Counted from the first letter of the stretch, positions 9,150 through 17,394 are shown. The stretch is 64,000 nt of DNA from Methanocorpusculum sp. (GCA_029987115.1 DALTWK010000006.1:1-64000); one strand, 5' to 3'. Numbers and translations are program-made. The notes: a model not told the origin generated them from the letters alone.

Positions 9150-10256
9150 ATGGCAGGAAACAGCAAATTCATAACCGTTCTTGGACACCCTCTGAAATCT
9201 CCTATCGTACTTGCATCGATGGCAGGAATTACCGATGCGGCATACGTTAAGGAACGTGCTGAAAACACCGGAATGGCTTTCATTGGCGGATACAATATCG
9301 ATGAACCGTCGGTTCTGGCATCAAAAGAGATTGAAGCATGTGGAAGAAAAGAGTTCAGCGCTACTGTAGAGGAAGTGAAAGCAGAAGTCGCATCTCTCGC
9401 AGACACCGGTGTTGTCATCGGCGTGAATCTCCGCGGTGCTTCCAAAGAATCCTATCTTGCAGCGGCGGAACTTCTCGGAAAAGATGTTGTCTATGAAATC
9501 GATGCACACTGTCGGCAGAAACCGATGATTGCAGCAGGTTGCGGAGAAGCGCTTCTTTCTGATATCCCGCGTCTCTGTGAAATCGTTTCCGCACTTGCGT
9601 CGAAAGGATATTCTGTTTCTGTGAAATTCCGTGCGGGCATTGCAAATGACCGTGAACTTGCCCGCAGTCTCTGGAAAGCCGGTGCTGAAATGCTCCATGT
9701 GGATTTAATGGATTTCGGTCATTCACGTCTCCGTCAGATACGCAATTCCTGCCCTATCTTCATCATTGCAAATAACGGCGTTGATTCTCCTGATGTGATG
9801 ATGGATTACTTCTCCCATGGCGCCGATTTAGTCTCTCTTGCCCGCCGTGCTGAACCCGGACTCCTTGCTGTTCTTGATAAATATATTCAGGTTACTGCCG
9901 ACGAAGTCGGATGGTACAACGCCCCCAAACAGCTCTGCCGCGGGGGAGATTACCGTTCCCTTTGCTTCTGCTGCATGCCGATGAAACAGTGCCCGCTGCT
10001 TCCCGCACTCGATGCAATCCAGATGGATCACGAAGATTATGTCCGGCTGAAACTCGAAGCAGTTGCCGGAACGCCGCTTGCCGGCGGAAATTCCACCTGT
10101 TTCGGCAGTCTTGCATTCTGCTGTAAATCCTCCACCCCGTGTATGTTCCGCGATATGTCCCTCATGGAAGCCGGCATTCCGAAAGATGAATATATGGCAC
10201 AGAAACGCCGTCTTTCTGCCATTATCATGGCCGCCATCTTCCCGGAGGGGGCATGA
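9150..10256 (+). CDS. Methanogenesis marker 9 protein (DUS-like TIM barrel)
   Basis: 368 residues. Residues 1-250 resemble a dihydrouridine-synthase/FMN TIM barrel (PIVLASMAGITDAAY, VSVKFRAGI, IIANNGVDSP). The last 100 residues are a cysteine-rich domain containing LCFCCMPMKQCPL, GNSTCFGSLAFCC and STPCMF, the hallmark of the marker 9 domain found in methanogens. At least nine Cys there suggest bound metal or Fe-S. The function is not established; co-occurrence with methanogenesis suggests a coenzyme or tRNA-like substrate. It is separated by 67 bases from the radical SAM gene and overlaps the next gene by 4 bases (ATGA). Confidence 0.85.
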   Translation: MAGNSKFITVLGHPLKSPIVLASMAGITDAAYVKERAENTGMAFIGGYNIDEPSVLASKEIEACGRKEFSATVEEVKAEVASLADTGVVIGVNLRGASKESYLAAAELLGKDVVYEIDAHCRQKPMIAAGCGEALLSDIPRLCEIVSALASKGYSVSVKFRAGIANDRELARSLWKAGAEMLHVDLMDFGHSRLRQIRNSCPIFIIANNGVDSPDVMMDYFSHGADLVSLARRAEPGLLAVLDKYIQVTADEVGWYNAPKQLCRGGDYRSLCFCCMPMKQCPLLPALDAIQMDHEDYVRLKLEAVAGTPLAGGNSTCFGSLAFCCKSSTPCMFRDMSLMEAGIPKDEYMAQKRRLSAIIMAAIFPEGA

Positions 10257-11062
10257 CCGACACCGTTCTTGAAGCTGAACTTGCCGAGTTTGCCATGCTC
10301 CTGGAAGTGTGTGCAAAAGTAAAACCGGGAAACATCGATCGTGAACACGATTACGATGATACCAGACTCGAACATTTTCTGAGTTCTGCAACCCGTGCAC
10401 GTCCGGTCTTTGAAAAACTCGAAACAATGAGTCTGGGTGATGCCATGTATGCCGCTGTAAAACGGACCAACAGTCACTCGGGAGGAAACACTCATTTCGG
10501 CGCCTTTATTCTCCTTCTTCCGCTTATCAAAGGAAGAGGAATTGAGGGGGCAAAGAAAGTCGTAACGGAGACAACGGTTGATGATGCCGTTAATTTCTAC
10601 CGTGCATTCGGAGAAACGCAGGTCCGTGTGGCGGAAAAATCCGACATGGATGTAAACGACCCGGCATCGCTGGAAAAACTCAGAGAGCAGAAGATGACCA
10701 TGTACGATGTCATGTCCTTTTCTGCAGAAAATGATATGGTTGCACGGGAATGGACTAATGGATTCAAACTGACCCGGGAAATGGCTGATACTCTCAAGGA
10801 ACTGGGCGGTGCATCACATATTCCCGAAGCTTTCCTTACTATGCTGGGGAAGTATCCGGATACGTTTGTCATAAAGAAGTTCGGTACAGCAACCGCAGAC
10901 CAGCTCTGCAACTTCGCTCAGATGACGGTAAACAGCAGAATGTCTGTTGAGATGCTTGATGCATGGTGTCTTGGAGAAGGAATCAATCCGGGTTCCCTTG
11001 CAGACATCTGTATTGCCGGTATCTTTGTCGCTCTGCTGGAGGGATGGGAATGGGACTCCTAA
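10253..11062 (+). CDS. CitG-like (triphosphoribosyl-dephospho-CoA synthase family) protein
   Basis: A 269-residue protein of the all-helical CitG/MdcB family. AKVKPGNIDREHDYDDT near residue 21 and HSGGNTHFGAFILLLPL near residue 75 are the conserved nucleotide-handling segments. Bacterial CitG builds an alpha-glycosidic bond between an ATP-derived ribose triphosphate and dephospho-CoA, for citrate lyase. No citrate lyase genes are seen here, so another ribosyl acceptor is likely. The MptE and DUF447 neighbours suggest a role in H4MPT synthesis (inference). It overlaps the marker 9 gene by 4 bases and the DUF447 gene by about 13. Confidence 0.82.
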   Translation: MTDTVLEAELAEFAMLLEVCAKVKPGNIDREHDYDDTRLEHFLSSATRARPVFEKLETMSLGDAMYAAVKRTNSHSGGNTHFGAFILLLPLIKGRGIEGAKKVVTETTVDDAVNFYRAFGETQVRVAEKSDMDVNDPASLEKLREQKMTMYDVMSFSAENDMVAREWTNGFKLTREMADTLKELGGASHIPEAFLTMLGKYPDTFVIKKFGTATADQLCNFAQMTVNSRMSVEMLDAWCLGEGINPGSLADICIAGIFVALLEGWEWDS

Positions 11063-11598
11063 CGGAAGGAATTACTGAAATCATAGCTGTTACCAAAGAC
11101 AATGCCGCACCCATCGGTATCATTCTCCGCGAAGGACAGTGCCCGAAACTGATTCTCTTCAAAGGTTCCCGCACTGAAGAGAACATCCGCAAATACGGCT
11201 GGATGACTGCAAACTTTGTCTCTGATTCGCTTCTCTATCCGAAATATGCATTCTCTGACGTTTCCCCGGATGAATTAGTGTCTGAGGGAGAGTACCAGTA
11301 TCTCCAATCAGCAGATGCCTGGATTCTCTATAAGGCGGAGGTAACCAACGAGACCGAGGCAACATATCTGGTAGATTTGACGGAAATAAAAGAAGAGATT
11401 ATCCGCCCGGGAATCCGCCGTGTCAACCGCGGTTTCGATGCTGTAATTGATGCAACAGTACATGCAACCCGCTATATCAGAACAGCATCCCCGGACTTGA
11501 AAGAGAAAATTCTCTACGATTTTGATCTCATCCGTAAATGCGGCGGAAAACAGGAACAGGAAGCAAAGAAAATTCTTGAATCCGTGTGCAGGCTATGA
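11050..11598 (+). CDS. DUF447 flavin-reductase-like split-barrel protein
   Basis: 182 residues starting MGLLTEGITEIIAVT. It belongs to the archaeal DUF447 (COG2457) family, whose fold resembles FMN-binding split barrels: GIILREG, TANFVSDSLLYPKYAF, and GIRRVNRGFDAVIDATVHATR near the end. Function is not proven. GGAGGG at about 11038 is well spaced for the ATG at 11050, so this start is preferred over the ATG at 11044. The gene is nested in the operon with the CitG-like gene before it (overlap) and the TatD-like gene after it (ATGA overlap at 11595), suggesting a shared pathway. Confidence 0.78.
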   Translation: MGLLTEGITEIIAVTKDNAAPIGIILREGQCPKLILFKGSRTEENIRKYGWMTANFVSDSLLYPKYAFSDVSPDELVSEGEYQYLQSADAWILYKAEVTNETEATYLVDLTEIKEEIIRPGIRRVNRGFDAVIDATVHATRYIRTASPDLKEKILYDFDLIRKCGGKQEQEAKKILESVCRL

Positions 11599-12419
11599 CG
11601 CAGAATTTCCCGATTCTTGATGATCACTTCCACATTAACCGGAGAACCGGCAAAGGACCGGAGGTTATCAAAGAATTCATGCGGTCTGGAGGAACGCATA
11701 TTGTCCTTGTTGCTTTACCGTCATGGTCCTGCGGAGTAACACCGGTTACCGGAGATGATTTTCGTGCTGTTTACGACACCACGATTGCTGACGGGAAAGC
11801 GGTGCAGGAACTTGGGTGTCACTGCTACACGCTCGGCGGGGTACATCCTGCTGAAATCGGTCGTCTGCTTGAACGCATGAGTATTTCTGATGCAGAAGAG
11901 TTGATGAAAGCAGGTCTTGATGTTGCTGCAGAATATGTTTCTGAAGGAAAATTCATAGGTCTTAAATCAGGACGCCCGCATTATCCGGTATCTTCGGAAA
12001 TCTGGGACATGTCAAACCGTGTTCTCATGCATGCAATCGAACTTGCAAAAGATTTGGGATGTCCTTTGCAGATTCATGCTGAAAGCGGAAGCTGTGCTGA
12101 TGTCGGCGATATGGCTGCGTCCGTGGGGCTTCCTCTGCACGCTATCATCAAACATTTTGCAACCTGCGACACTCCGCTTCATCCGTCGGTAACTGCACGT
12201 GAACCGTTCCTCGGCGAATGGTTTGCAGAAAAGCGTGACTTTACGATGGAGAGCGATTACATGGACGACAACTCACGCCCCGGTGCTGTCAACGGTCCGC
12301 GTTCTGTTCCGAGAACGATGCAGCGTATGCTCCAGACAGGTCAGGTCAACCCCGATGATATGTGGCATGTTCACGCTGAAGTGCCGTCAAAAATCTACCA
12401 TGTTCCGTTTGACCTCTGA
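11595..12419 (+). CDS. TatD-like metal-dependent hydrolase (COG1099 type)
   Basis: 274 residues starting MTQNFPILDDHFHINRRTGK. The D-x-H-x-H-like DDHFHIN at the start, GGVHPAEIGR near residue 80, LQIHAESG near 160, IIKHFA near 187 and TMESDYMDD near 218 match a TIM-barrel metallohydrolase related to TatD and phosphotriesterases. The substrate is unknown. The ATG overlaps the DUF447 stop in an ATGA arrangement, so it is translationally coupled and probably the last gene of the operon that starts at 5298; about 70 bases and a new promoter follow. Confidence 0.82.
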   Translation: MTQNFPILDDHFHINRRTGKGPEVIKEFMRSGGTHIVLVALPSWSCGVTPVTGDDFRAVYDTTIADGKAVQELGCHCYTLGGVHPAEIGRLLERMSISDAEELMKAGLDVAAEYVSEGKFIGLKSGRPHYPVSSEIWDMSNRVLMHAIELAKDLGCPLQIHAESGSCADVGDMAASVGLPLHAIIKHFATCDTPLHPSVTAREPFLGEWFAEKRDFTMESDYMDDNSRPGAVNGPRSVPRTMQRMLQTGQVNPDDMWHVHAEVPSKIYHVPFDL

Positions 12420-12423
12420 GTGA

Positions 12424-12468
12424 GTAACAATTTGTAACATTTTTGTTACATTATGTAACATATATTAC
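12424..12468 (+). promoter_or_regulatory. Operator-like GTAACA repeats overlapping a TATA box
   Basis: Copies of GTAACA lie at 12424-12429, 12434-12439 and 12455-12460, and a reverse copy, GTTACA, at 12445-12450. The pair TGTAAC (12433-12438) and GTTACA (12445-12450) is a perfect inverted repeat with six bases between. The last copy runs into ACATATATTA (about 12459-12468), a plausible TATA box 24-30 bases ahead of the ATG at 12492. The arrangement suggests a dimeric repressor blocking TBP. Confidence 0.6.
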
Positions 12469-12491
12469 TGAGCACGTCAAATGAATAGAAT

Positions 12492-12692
12492 ATGGCATCA
12501 AAAGTTGTTCGCGTAAGCGAGGAGGCGTTAGCGGCGGCACAGCCGTACGGCTCCGACCTCAGCACGGCAATTCTCGTCATGCAGGCAAAAATCGAAGAAC
12601 TGCGGCAATCGCAGCTCGATACCAAAACCCTGACGAAGATTGTGACCGGCGCAGTTTCCGACGCAATGATTGATCTTCGCCGCGGGTATTGA
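12492..12692 (+). CDS. Small uncharacterised protein, possible DNA-binding or regulatory
   Basis: 66 residues, MASKVVRVSEEALAAAQPYG at the start and IDLRRGY at the end. The opening resembles the short beta strand plus helix of ribbon-helix-helix/antitoxin-type proteins, followed by a long amphipathic helix (AILVMQAKIEELRQSQLDTK) that could dimerise; I do not recognise the family. It sits directly behind the GTAACA operator cluster, so it could be an autoregulator (inference). It ends three bases before the asparagine-synthase-like gene and probably shares its transcript. Opposite-strand frames over the same stretch look like shadows. Confidence 0.6.
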   Translation: MASKVVRVSEEALAAAQPYGSDLSTAILVMQAKIEELRQSQLDTKTLTKIVTGAVSDAMIDLRRGY

Positions 12693-12695
12693 ATC

Positions 12696-13670
12696 ATGTT
12701 GAACGGATGGATAGAATATCAAGGAAAACTGCTGAGTGAATCAGAAGCGGCAGCTCTTTCTCCGGAAGAGCTTGCAACTGTCGGCGGTGAGTTTTCCTTT
12801 ACTTCTGCAACCTGTGAAGCACGCGACTGCTACGGCATTTACCCGTCAGCACTTTCTGCAGGAACCGTACAAACGGCAGAGGGAACCGTTTTGATTCATC
12901 CGGCGGTTCCCGACCTGCCGCTTGAAGAAGCAATACGTGAAGCGGTACGTCTCAGAGCAGTCAGCGGTTCTGTTGTAACGCTGTCGGGCGGTGTGGATTC
13001 AACACTGGTTGCTGCATTAGCTGGTCTTCCTGCTATTGCGGTCGGCGCAGAGGAATCTCATGACTGGAAGGCGGCAGAGAAAGCGGCTGAAGTGCTCGGG
13101 ATTCCGCTCAATCTGCATGAGATAACTGCAGATGAAGTCGAAGCAGCACTACCGGATGTTGTGCGTATCATCCCGAGAAAGACCCCCATGGATGTCGAGA
13201 TTGCGTTAACCGGCTATTTCATCTGCCGGCTTGCAAAAGAAACCGGAGCTGAACGCATTCTCACGGGCCAGGCGGCTGATGAACTCTTTGCCGGATATGC
13301 TCGATATGGGGAGACAGCAACTCTTAGAGAAGATTTGGAGAAGGATTTTCAGGGACTTGCTGCCCAGCGGGAACGCGACGGAAGTATTGCCGCTCACTTC
13401 GGTGTCTGGTATTCATTACCGTATATGGATGAACGTGTCGTGCGTTCCGCAAAACGTCTGACACCGAATGAATTGGTTTTTGGAGAGCAGAGAAAGATTG
13501 CCCTGAGAAAAGTAGCAGAAAAGTATCTTCCGGAAGAACTTGCCTGGAAACCGAAAAAGGCAATGCAGTACGGAAGCGGGGTTACCCGGATTCTGGCAAA
13601 AATAGCAAAGCAGCACGGCTGCAGAACAGCACATGAACTAATTGATGAGGAATTACAATGTATGAACTGA
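12696..13670 (+). CDS. Asparagine-synthase-like PP-loop ATP pyrophosphatase
   Basis: 324 residues. A short N-terminal part of about 85 residues lacks the N-terminal Cys and the glutaminase (Ntn) core of full AsnB. It is followed by the synthetase domain with the PP-loop TLSGGVDSTLVAALAG near residue 97, LTGQAADELFAGYARYG near 195 and WYSLPYMDERVV near 233. It can therefore adenylate a carboxylate, probably using ammonia rather than glutamine. True asparagine formation is possible but unproven; related stand-alone proteins act on other substrates. It overlaps the following metallo-hydrolase gene by 13 bases. Confidence 0.8.
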   Translation: MLNGWIEYQGKLLSESEAAALSPEELATVGGEFSFTSATCEARDCYGIYPSALSAGTVQTAEGTVLIHPAVPDLPLEEAIREAVRLRAVSGSVVTLSGGVDSTLVAALAGLPAIAVGAEESHDWKAAEKAAEVLGIPLNLHEITADEVEAALPDVVRIIPRKTPMDVEIALTGYFICRLAKETGAERILTGQAADELFAGYARYGETATLREDLEKDFQGLAAQRERDGSIAAHFGVWYSLPYMDERVVRSAKRLTPNELVFGEQRKIALRKVAEKYLPEELAWKPKKAMQYGSGVTRILAKIAKQHGCRTAHELIDEELQCMN

Positions 13671-14542
13671 TACAGGCAGGAGAAAATACCTGGTATGTCG
13701 ACTGTCCGACGAAAATCGGTATCTGGCATGCCGGAGAGAATAATGTCTATCTGATAGACAGCGGAAACGACAAAGATGCAGGACGGAAAGTCCGGCAGAT
13801 TCTGGATAAGCAGGGATGGAAACTGAAAGGTATTCTTAACACGCATTCCCATGCCGATCACACCGGCGGAAACAAGTATCTGCAGAACAACGCCGGATGC
13901 AAAATCTTTGCAAGTCCGCTGGAATGCTGTTTCATCGAGCATCCTGTTCTGGAACCGTCATATCTTTTCGGAGGATATGCACCAAAAGATCTCCGTCACA
14001 AGTTCCTGATGGCGCAGGAATCGAATCCTGTGCCGTTTACCGATTCCGAATTTCCGAAAGAGATTGAGATCATTCCGCTTCCGGGACACTACTTCGAACA
14101 GGTTGGTTTCCGCACGCCGGATAACGTCATCTTCATTGCTGACTCTCTCTGCAGCAGGAATACTCTTGACAAATACGCAATATCGGTGCTCTATGATGTC
14201 GGAGCATCACTTGCCACCTTCGACAAACTGGAAACGCTTGAAGCAGCGCTGTTTATCCCGTCCCATGATGCTCCGGCGGAAGACATCAAAGAACTGGTGC
14301 AGTATAACAGAAGCAAGATGCTTGCCGTAATTGATGATATCGTTGCCATCTGCAGTACGCCGAAAACGGCTGAGGTAATCCTTGCAGAAATCTTTGAAAA
14401 ATACTCTCTGACCATGACCTTTGAACAGTACGGTCTGGTCGGTAGCACGGTCAGATCGTATCTTGCCTGGATGAAAGATGCAGGAAAACTTGATTGCATA
14501 ATTGAAGAAAATAACTTGAAATGGGTGGCACATCATGAGTGA
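13658..14542 (+). CDS. Metallo-beta-lactamase-fold hydrolase
   Basis: 294 residues with the full MBL metal motif NTHSHADHTGGNKYL near residue 61, LPGHYFEQVGF near 145 (third His), FIADSLCSR near 165 (bridging Asp) and FIPSHDAP near 202 (last His). The C-terminal 80 residues look like a winged-helix extension (TPKTAEVILAEIFEKYSLTM... VGSTVRSYLAWMKDAGKL), as in LACTB2-like members. The substrate is unknown. It overlaps the genes on both sides (13 and 8 bases), so it is in one operon with the PP-loop protein and the small membrane protein. Confidence 0.87.
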   Translation: MYELIQAGENTWYVDCPTKIGIWHAGENNVYLIDSGNDKDAGRKVRQILDKQGWKLKGILNTHSHADHTGGNKYLQNNAGCKIFASPLECCFIEHPVLEPSYLFGGYAPKDLRHKFLMAQESNPVPFTDSEFPKEIEIIPLPGHYFEQVGFRTPDNVIFIADSLCSRNTLDKYAISVLYDVGASLATFDKLETLEAALFIPSHDAPAEDIKELVQYNRSKMLAVIDDIVAICSTPKTAEVILAEIFEKYSLTMTFEQYGLVGSTVRSYLAWMKDAGKLDCIIEENNLKWVAHHE

Positions 14543-14762
14543 ACTGATTTCCTGGGTAATTGTCGGAGCAGTCTGTTTCGGCATCGTTTTAGCAGTATCG
14601 ATTATCGAACTCAGACAGAAAAAGAAAAAAGAACAGAATACACCAAAAGAACCGAAACAGGAGATGCCTGAGTTCAAGGAAGGACAGGTCTATCAGATGG
14701 AAGACGGATCTCTTGCAAAATATGTCGGAAACGGAAAGTTCCTCAAAGTGAAAGACAAGTGA
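14535..14762 (+). CDS. Small single-pass membrane protein
   Basis: 75 residues: one N-terminal transmembrane helix (residues 5-25, WVIVGAVCFGIVLAVSIIE), a strongly basic stretch (RQKKKKEQ) that predicts the tail stays in the cytoplasm, then a short acidic/polar tail with GQVYQMEDGSLAKYVGNGKF, which looks like a small beta structure. No family recognised. It overlaps the MBL gene by 8 bases. Confidence 0.75.
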   Translation: MSELISWVIVGAVCFGIVLAVSIIELRQKKKKEQNTPKEPKQEMPEFKEGQVYQMEDGSLAKYVGNGKFLKVKDK

Positions 14763-14795
14763 GATTATAACACAAGAAGGAGAAATATACAGACA

Positions 14796-15467
14796 ATGTT
14801 AGGAATAATTGGCGGAACGGCCCTTCTGAAAGCGGATTTGCCGCCATTAAAGAAGACGACTGTAGCCACACCATTCGGAACTGCCGAAGTGCTTGCGGGA
14901 GATATTGCTGTTCTGAAACGCCATCAGCACAACACCCCGCCGGCATCGGTTAACCACCGGGCGAATCTGGCAGCTCTCAAGATCCTCGGTGTTGATAAAC
15001 TTATCATCATCGCTTCTGTCGGTGGGATGAAACCTGAACACCCCCCGGGAACAATTGCAGTAGCGTCCGGTTACTTCTCCCCGTGGGCTATCCCGACATT
15101 ACACGAACATGACATTTATCATGTTCCGGCTTCGCTCGATGAAGACCTTGCCGCCAATCTGCTGGAGTTAATTCCCGATGCACACCGCGGTGTCTACTTC
15201 CAGTCCAAAGGACCGCGGTTTGAAACCAGATCGGAAATTGCTCATTTTGCAGAACATGCTGACTATGTCGGTATGACAGCTGCAAGCGAAGCAGCCCTGG
15301 CCAATGAACTTGGCATTCCTGTTGCTATTCTCTGCACCGTAGATAATTATGCAAACGGCATCGAGGGAGCGGGGGGTCCGACCTATGAAGGGATTCTCGA
15401 TTCAGCAAAGAATAACGGCGAACGCCTGACAGAACTCATAACTGAAATTGTAAAGAGACTAGCATGA
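14796..15467 (+). CDS. Purine nucleoside phosphorylase, MTI/MTA type
   Basis: 223 residues of the PNP/MTAP family: LGIIGGTALLKADLPP at the start, KRHQHNTPPASVNHRANLAA near residue 43 (family H-x-H and NYRAN-like segment), GPRFETRSEIAHF near 135 and MTAASEAALANELGIP near 160. The protein is shorter than typical MTAP. Archaeal relatives of this group phosphorolyse methylthioinosine made by DadD from methylthioadenosine. The dadD-like gene follows directly with a 4-base overlap, which strongly supports that substrate over MTA itself. An AAGAAGGAGAAAT ribosome-binding site precedes the ATG. Confidence 0.87.
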   Translation: MLGIIGGTALLKADLPPLKKTTVATPFGTAEVLAGDIAVLKRHQHNTPPASVNHRANLAALKILGVDKLIIIASVGGMKPEHPPGTIAVASGYFSPWAIPTLHEHDIYHVPASLDEDLAANLLELIPDAHRGVYFQSKGPRFETRSEIAHFAEHADYVGMTAASEAALANELGIPVAILCTVDNYANGIEGAGGPTYEGILDSAKNNGERLTELITEIVKRLA

Positions 15468-16774
15468 CCGAAACTATCGACATTTATCAGAAACAGGTTC
15501 CAATCCTCATCAGAAATATCTTTGTCAATGGAAAGAAACAGGAAATCTATCTTGACGGAACCGGAAATATTGGAGATATTGCAGAAAAAATCAAAGACCA
15601 TGATGCTGAGTTCATCATCGACGGAAACGGAGCAACCGCACTTCCGGGCATGGTCAATATGCACACCCATGCAGCAATGGAACTGCTCCGCGGCTACGCA
15701 GATGATATGCCGCTGTTTCCGTGGCTTTCAACAAAAATCTGGCCGGTTGAGGCCCATCTCACGGAGAATGATATCTACGTCGGCGTGAAGCTCGCCTGCC
15801 TGGAAATGATTCGGACAGGAACCACCACTTTCAATGATATGTACTTCAAGATGGAAGCGGCGGCTGATGCTGTTGAGAAAGCAGGTATCAGAGCATGTCT
15901 TTCCTACTGTATGATTGACCGGTGCGACCACGAGATCTTCGAATCCGAAGCAAAGGTTATGAAAGAAACGGTGAAAAACCTGAAAGCACGCAACAATCCG
16001 AGAATTATACCCGGTGTTTCTCCGCATGCAGTCTACACGGTTTCTGAAGAAGGACTTCGCTGGTGTGCAGAATATGCCAAAGAAGAGAATGTCCCGCTGC
16101 ATGTTCATGTATCTGAAACCGAGCAGGAAGTGAAAGACTGTATTGCAGCTCATGGCATGAGACCGCCGGCATGGCTGGATCACTGCGGTGTTTTAACAGA
16201 CCGCTGCAATGCAGCTCACTCCTGCTGGCTTGACGCAGACGATATTGCTCTCTATGCCAAACGTGGTGTGACTGCTGTCCACAACCCAATCAGCAACATG
16301 AAACTGTCAGGAGGACGTGCAATCCCCTATAATGAACTGAAAGCAGCAGGCGTAAATGTCGCACTGGGAACTGACGGAGCATCCTCGAACAACGCCCTTG
16401 ACATGTTCACCGAGATGAAAACCGCAGCAATTCTGCAGAAGTTCTTCTGGAATGATCCGACTGCCATGCCGGCATCCGATGCTCTCCAGATTGCATCAGC
16501 AAACGGTGCCAAAGCTTTGGGACTGAAAGCAGGAGTTCTTGCTCCGGGATATCTTGCTGATATCATCCTCGTCGGCAGAAATCCGTCAACTGTTCCGGCA
16601 TTCCATCGTGATTCCAACGCAGTCTATGCAACTAGCGGTCTTGCTGTGGAAACAACCATCTGTAACGGTGCTGTTCTCATGTTCGAGCAGGAGATACCTG
16701 GAGCAGAGGCAATTATGCAGGAAGCGGAAGAAACTGCCTTTGACCTTGTGTCACGTGCTGAGTCGGCAGCATAA
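15464..16774 (+). CDS. dadD: DadD-type 5'-deoxyadenosine/MTA/SAH deaminase
   Basis: 436 residues of the amidohydrolase superfamily. Key parts: LPGMVNMHTHAAMELLRGYA near residue 60 (HxH metal ligands), LHVHVSETEQEV near 206, AAHSCWLDADDI near 245, NPISNMKLSGG near 275, and LGTDGASSNNALDM near 305 (catalytic Asp). Family knowledge: in methanogens this deaminase acts on 5'-deoxyadenosine from radical SAM enzymes, MTA and S-adenosylhomocysteine, giving inosine forms. Coupled to the upstream phosphorylase it makes a compact salvage route for SAM by-products. Confidence 0.88.
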   Translation: MTETIDIYQKQVPILIRNIFVNGKKQEIYLDGTGNIGDIAEKIKDHDAEFIIDGNGATALPGMVNMHTHAAMELLRGYADDMPLFPWLSTKIWPVEAHLTENDIYVGVKLACLEMIRTGTTTFNDMYFKMEAAADAVEKAGIRACLSYCMIDRCDHEIFESEAKVMKETVKNLKARNNPRIIPGVSPHAVYTVSEEGLRWCAEYAKEENVPLHVHVSETEQEVKDCIAAHGMRPPAWLDHCGVLTDRCNAAHSCWLDADDIALYAKRGVTAVHNPISNMKLSGGRAIPYNELKAAGVNVALGTDGASSNNALDMFTEMKTAAILQKFFWNDPTAMPASDALQIASANGAKALGLKAGVLAPGYLADIILVGRNPSTVPAFHRDSNAVYATSGLAVETTICNGAVLMFEQEIPGAEAIMQEAEETAFDLVSRAESAA

Positions 16775-16872
16775 TTCTCCAACTTTTTTCAATCTGTATT
16801 TGTGTCTGTTCTGAGCTAGAGAGACACCGTATTTGATAAATTATAAATTATGGATTCCCGAATATACTCTGT

Positions 16873-17394
16873 ATGCTTACCTGGACTATCATCATCCCGG
16901 GAAAAAAGAAGAAACATTATCGTGAAGCTGAATTCCTCCTGGATGAGAAAGGAATTTTTGTCAAGTGGGACAACTGTATCGGTGACCCGTCATTTATGAC
17001 CGCAATGATGAATGCACGTACCGGACGGCAATTGAAAAAAGACCGGTTGGTTTCTCCGGGAGGGCGGTGTGCTATTCTCTGGCGAAAGGTCTCCTCGGTT
17101 GAGGAAGATGATGGTACTATTCTTGTCAGAGGAAACGCTGAGTCAGAAATTGAAATCGTGCCGGCACCGGAAACCTATGACCAAACCCTTGCTTATATTG
17201 AAGAGATGAGAAAGACTCACCCGATGGTTATTGAGGCCGATGATGAAGCAGCCCGCTGGTTCTGCTTCGGTCTTGATGAAGACTGGGAAGCCGAAACTCC
17301 TCTTTCAGCAATGATTGAAGAAGAAATCCGCACAGCACACGAGCGTTGCATCGAAGAAGATTCTCTGGAAGCAACTGTCATCCCCCAGGAATAA
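16873..17394 (+). CDS. Uncharacterised acidic protein
   Basis: 173 residues, cytosolic, with no signal or membrane segment. The first 90 residues alternate short strands (LTWTIIIPGKKKKHYREAEF, CAILWRKVSSVEEDDGTILV), and the C-terminal half is very acidic (FCFGLDEDWEAETPLSAMIEEE). No family recognised. It is preceded by an AT-rich element (GATAAATTATAAATTATGG, about 16835-16853) that could be a promoter, and followed by a T-tract (17398-17406), so it seems to be transcribed alone. Confidence 0.7.
   Translation: MLTWTIIIPGKKKKHYREAEFLLDEKGIFVKWDNCIGDPSFMTAMMNARTGRQLKKDRLVSPGGRCAILWRKVSSVEEDDGTILVRGNAESEIEIVPAPETYDQTLAYIEEMRKTHPMVIEADDEAARWFCFGLDEDWEAETPLSAMIEEEIRTAHERCIEEDSLEATVIPQE

Noticed and set aside
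12446..12697. Minus-strand frame over the 66-residue protein
   Set aside because: It shows no coding character and would run across the operator; the plus-strand gene fits the operon and promoter.
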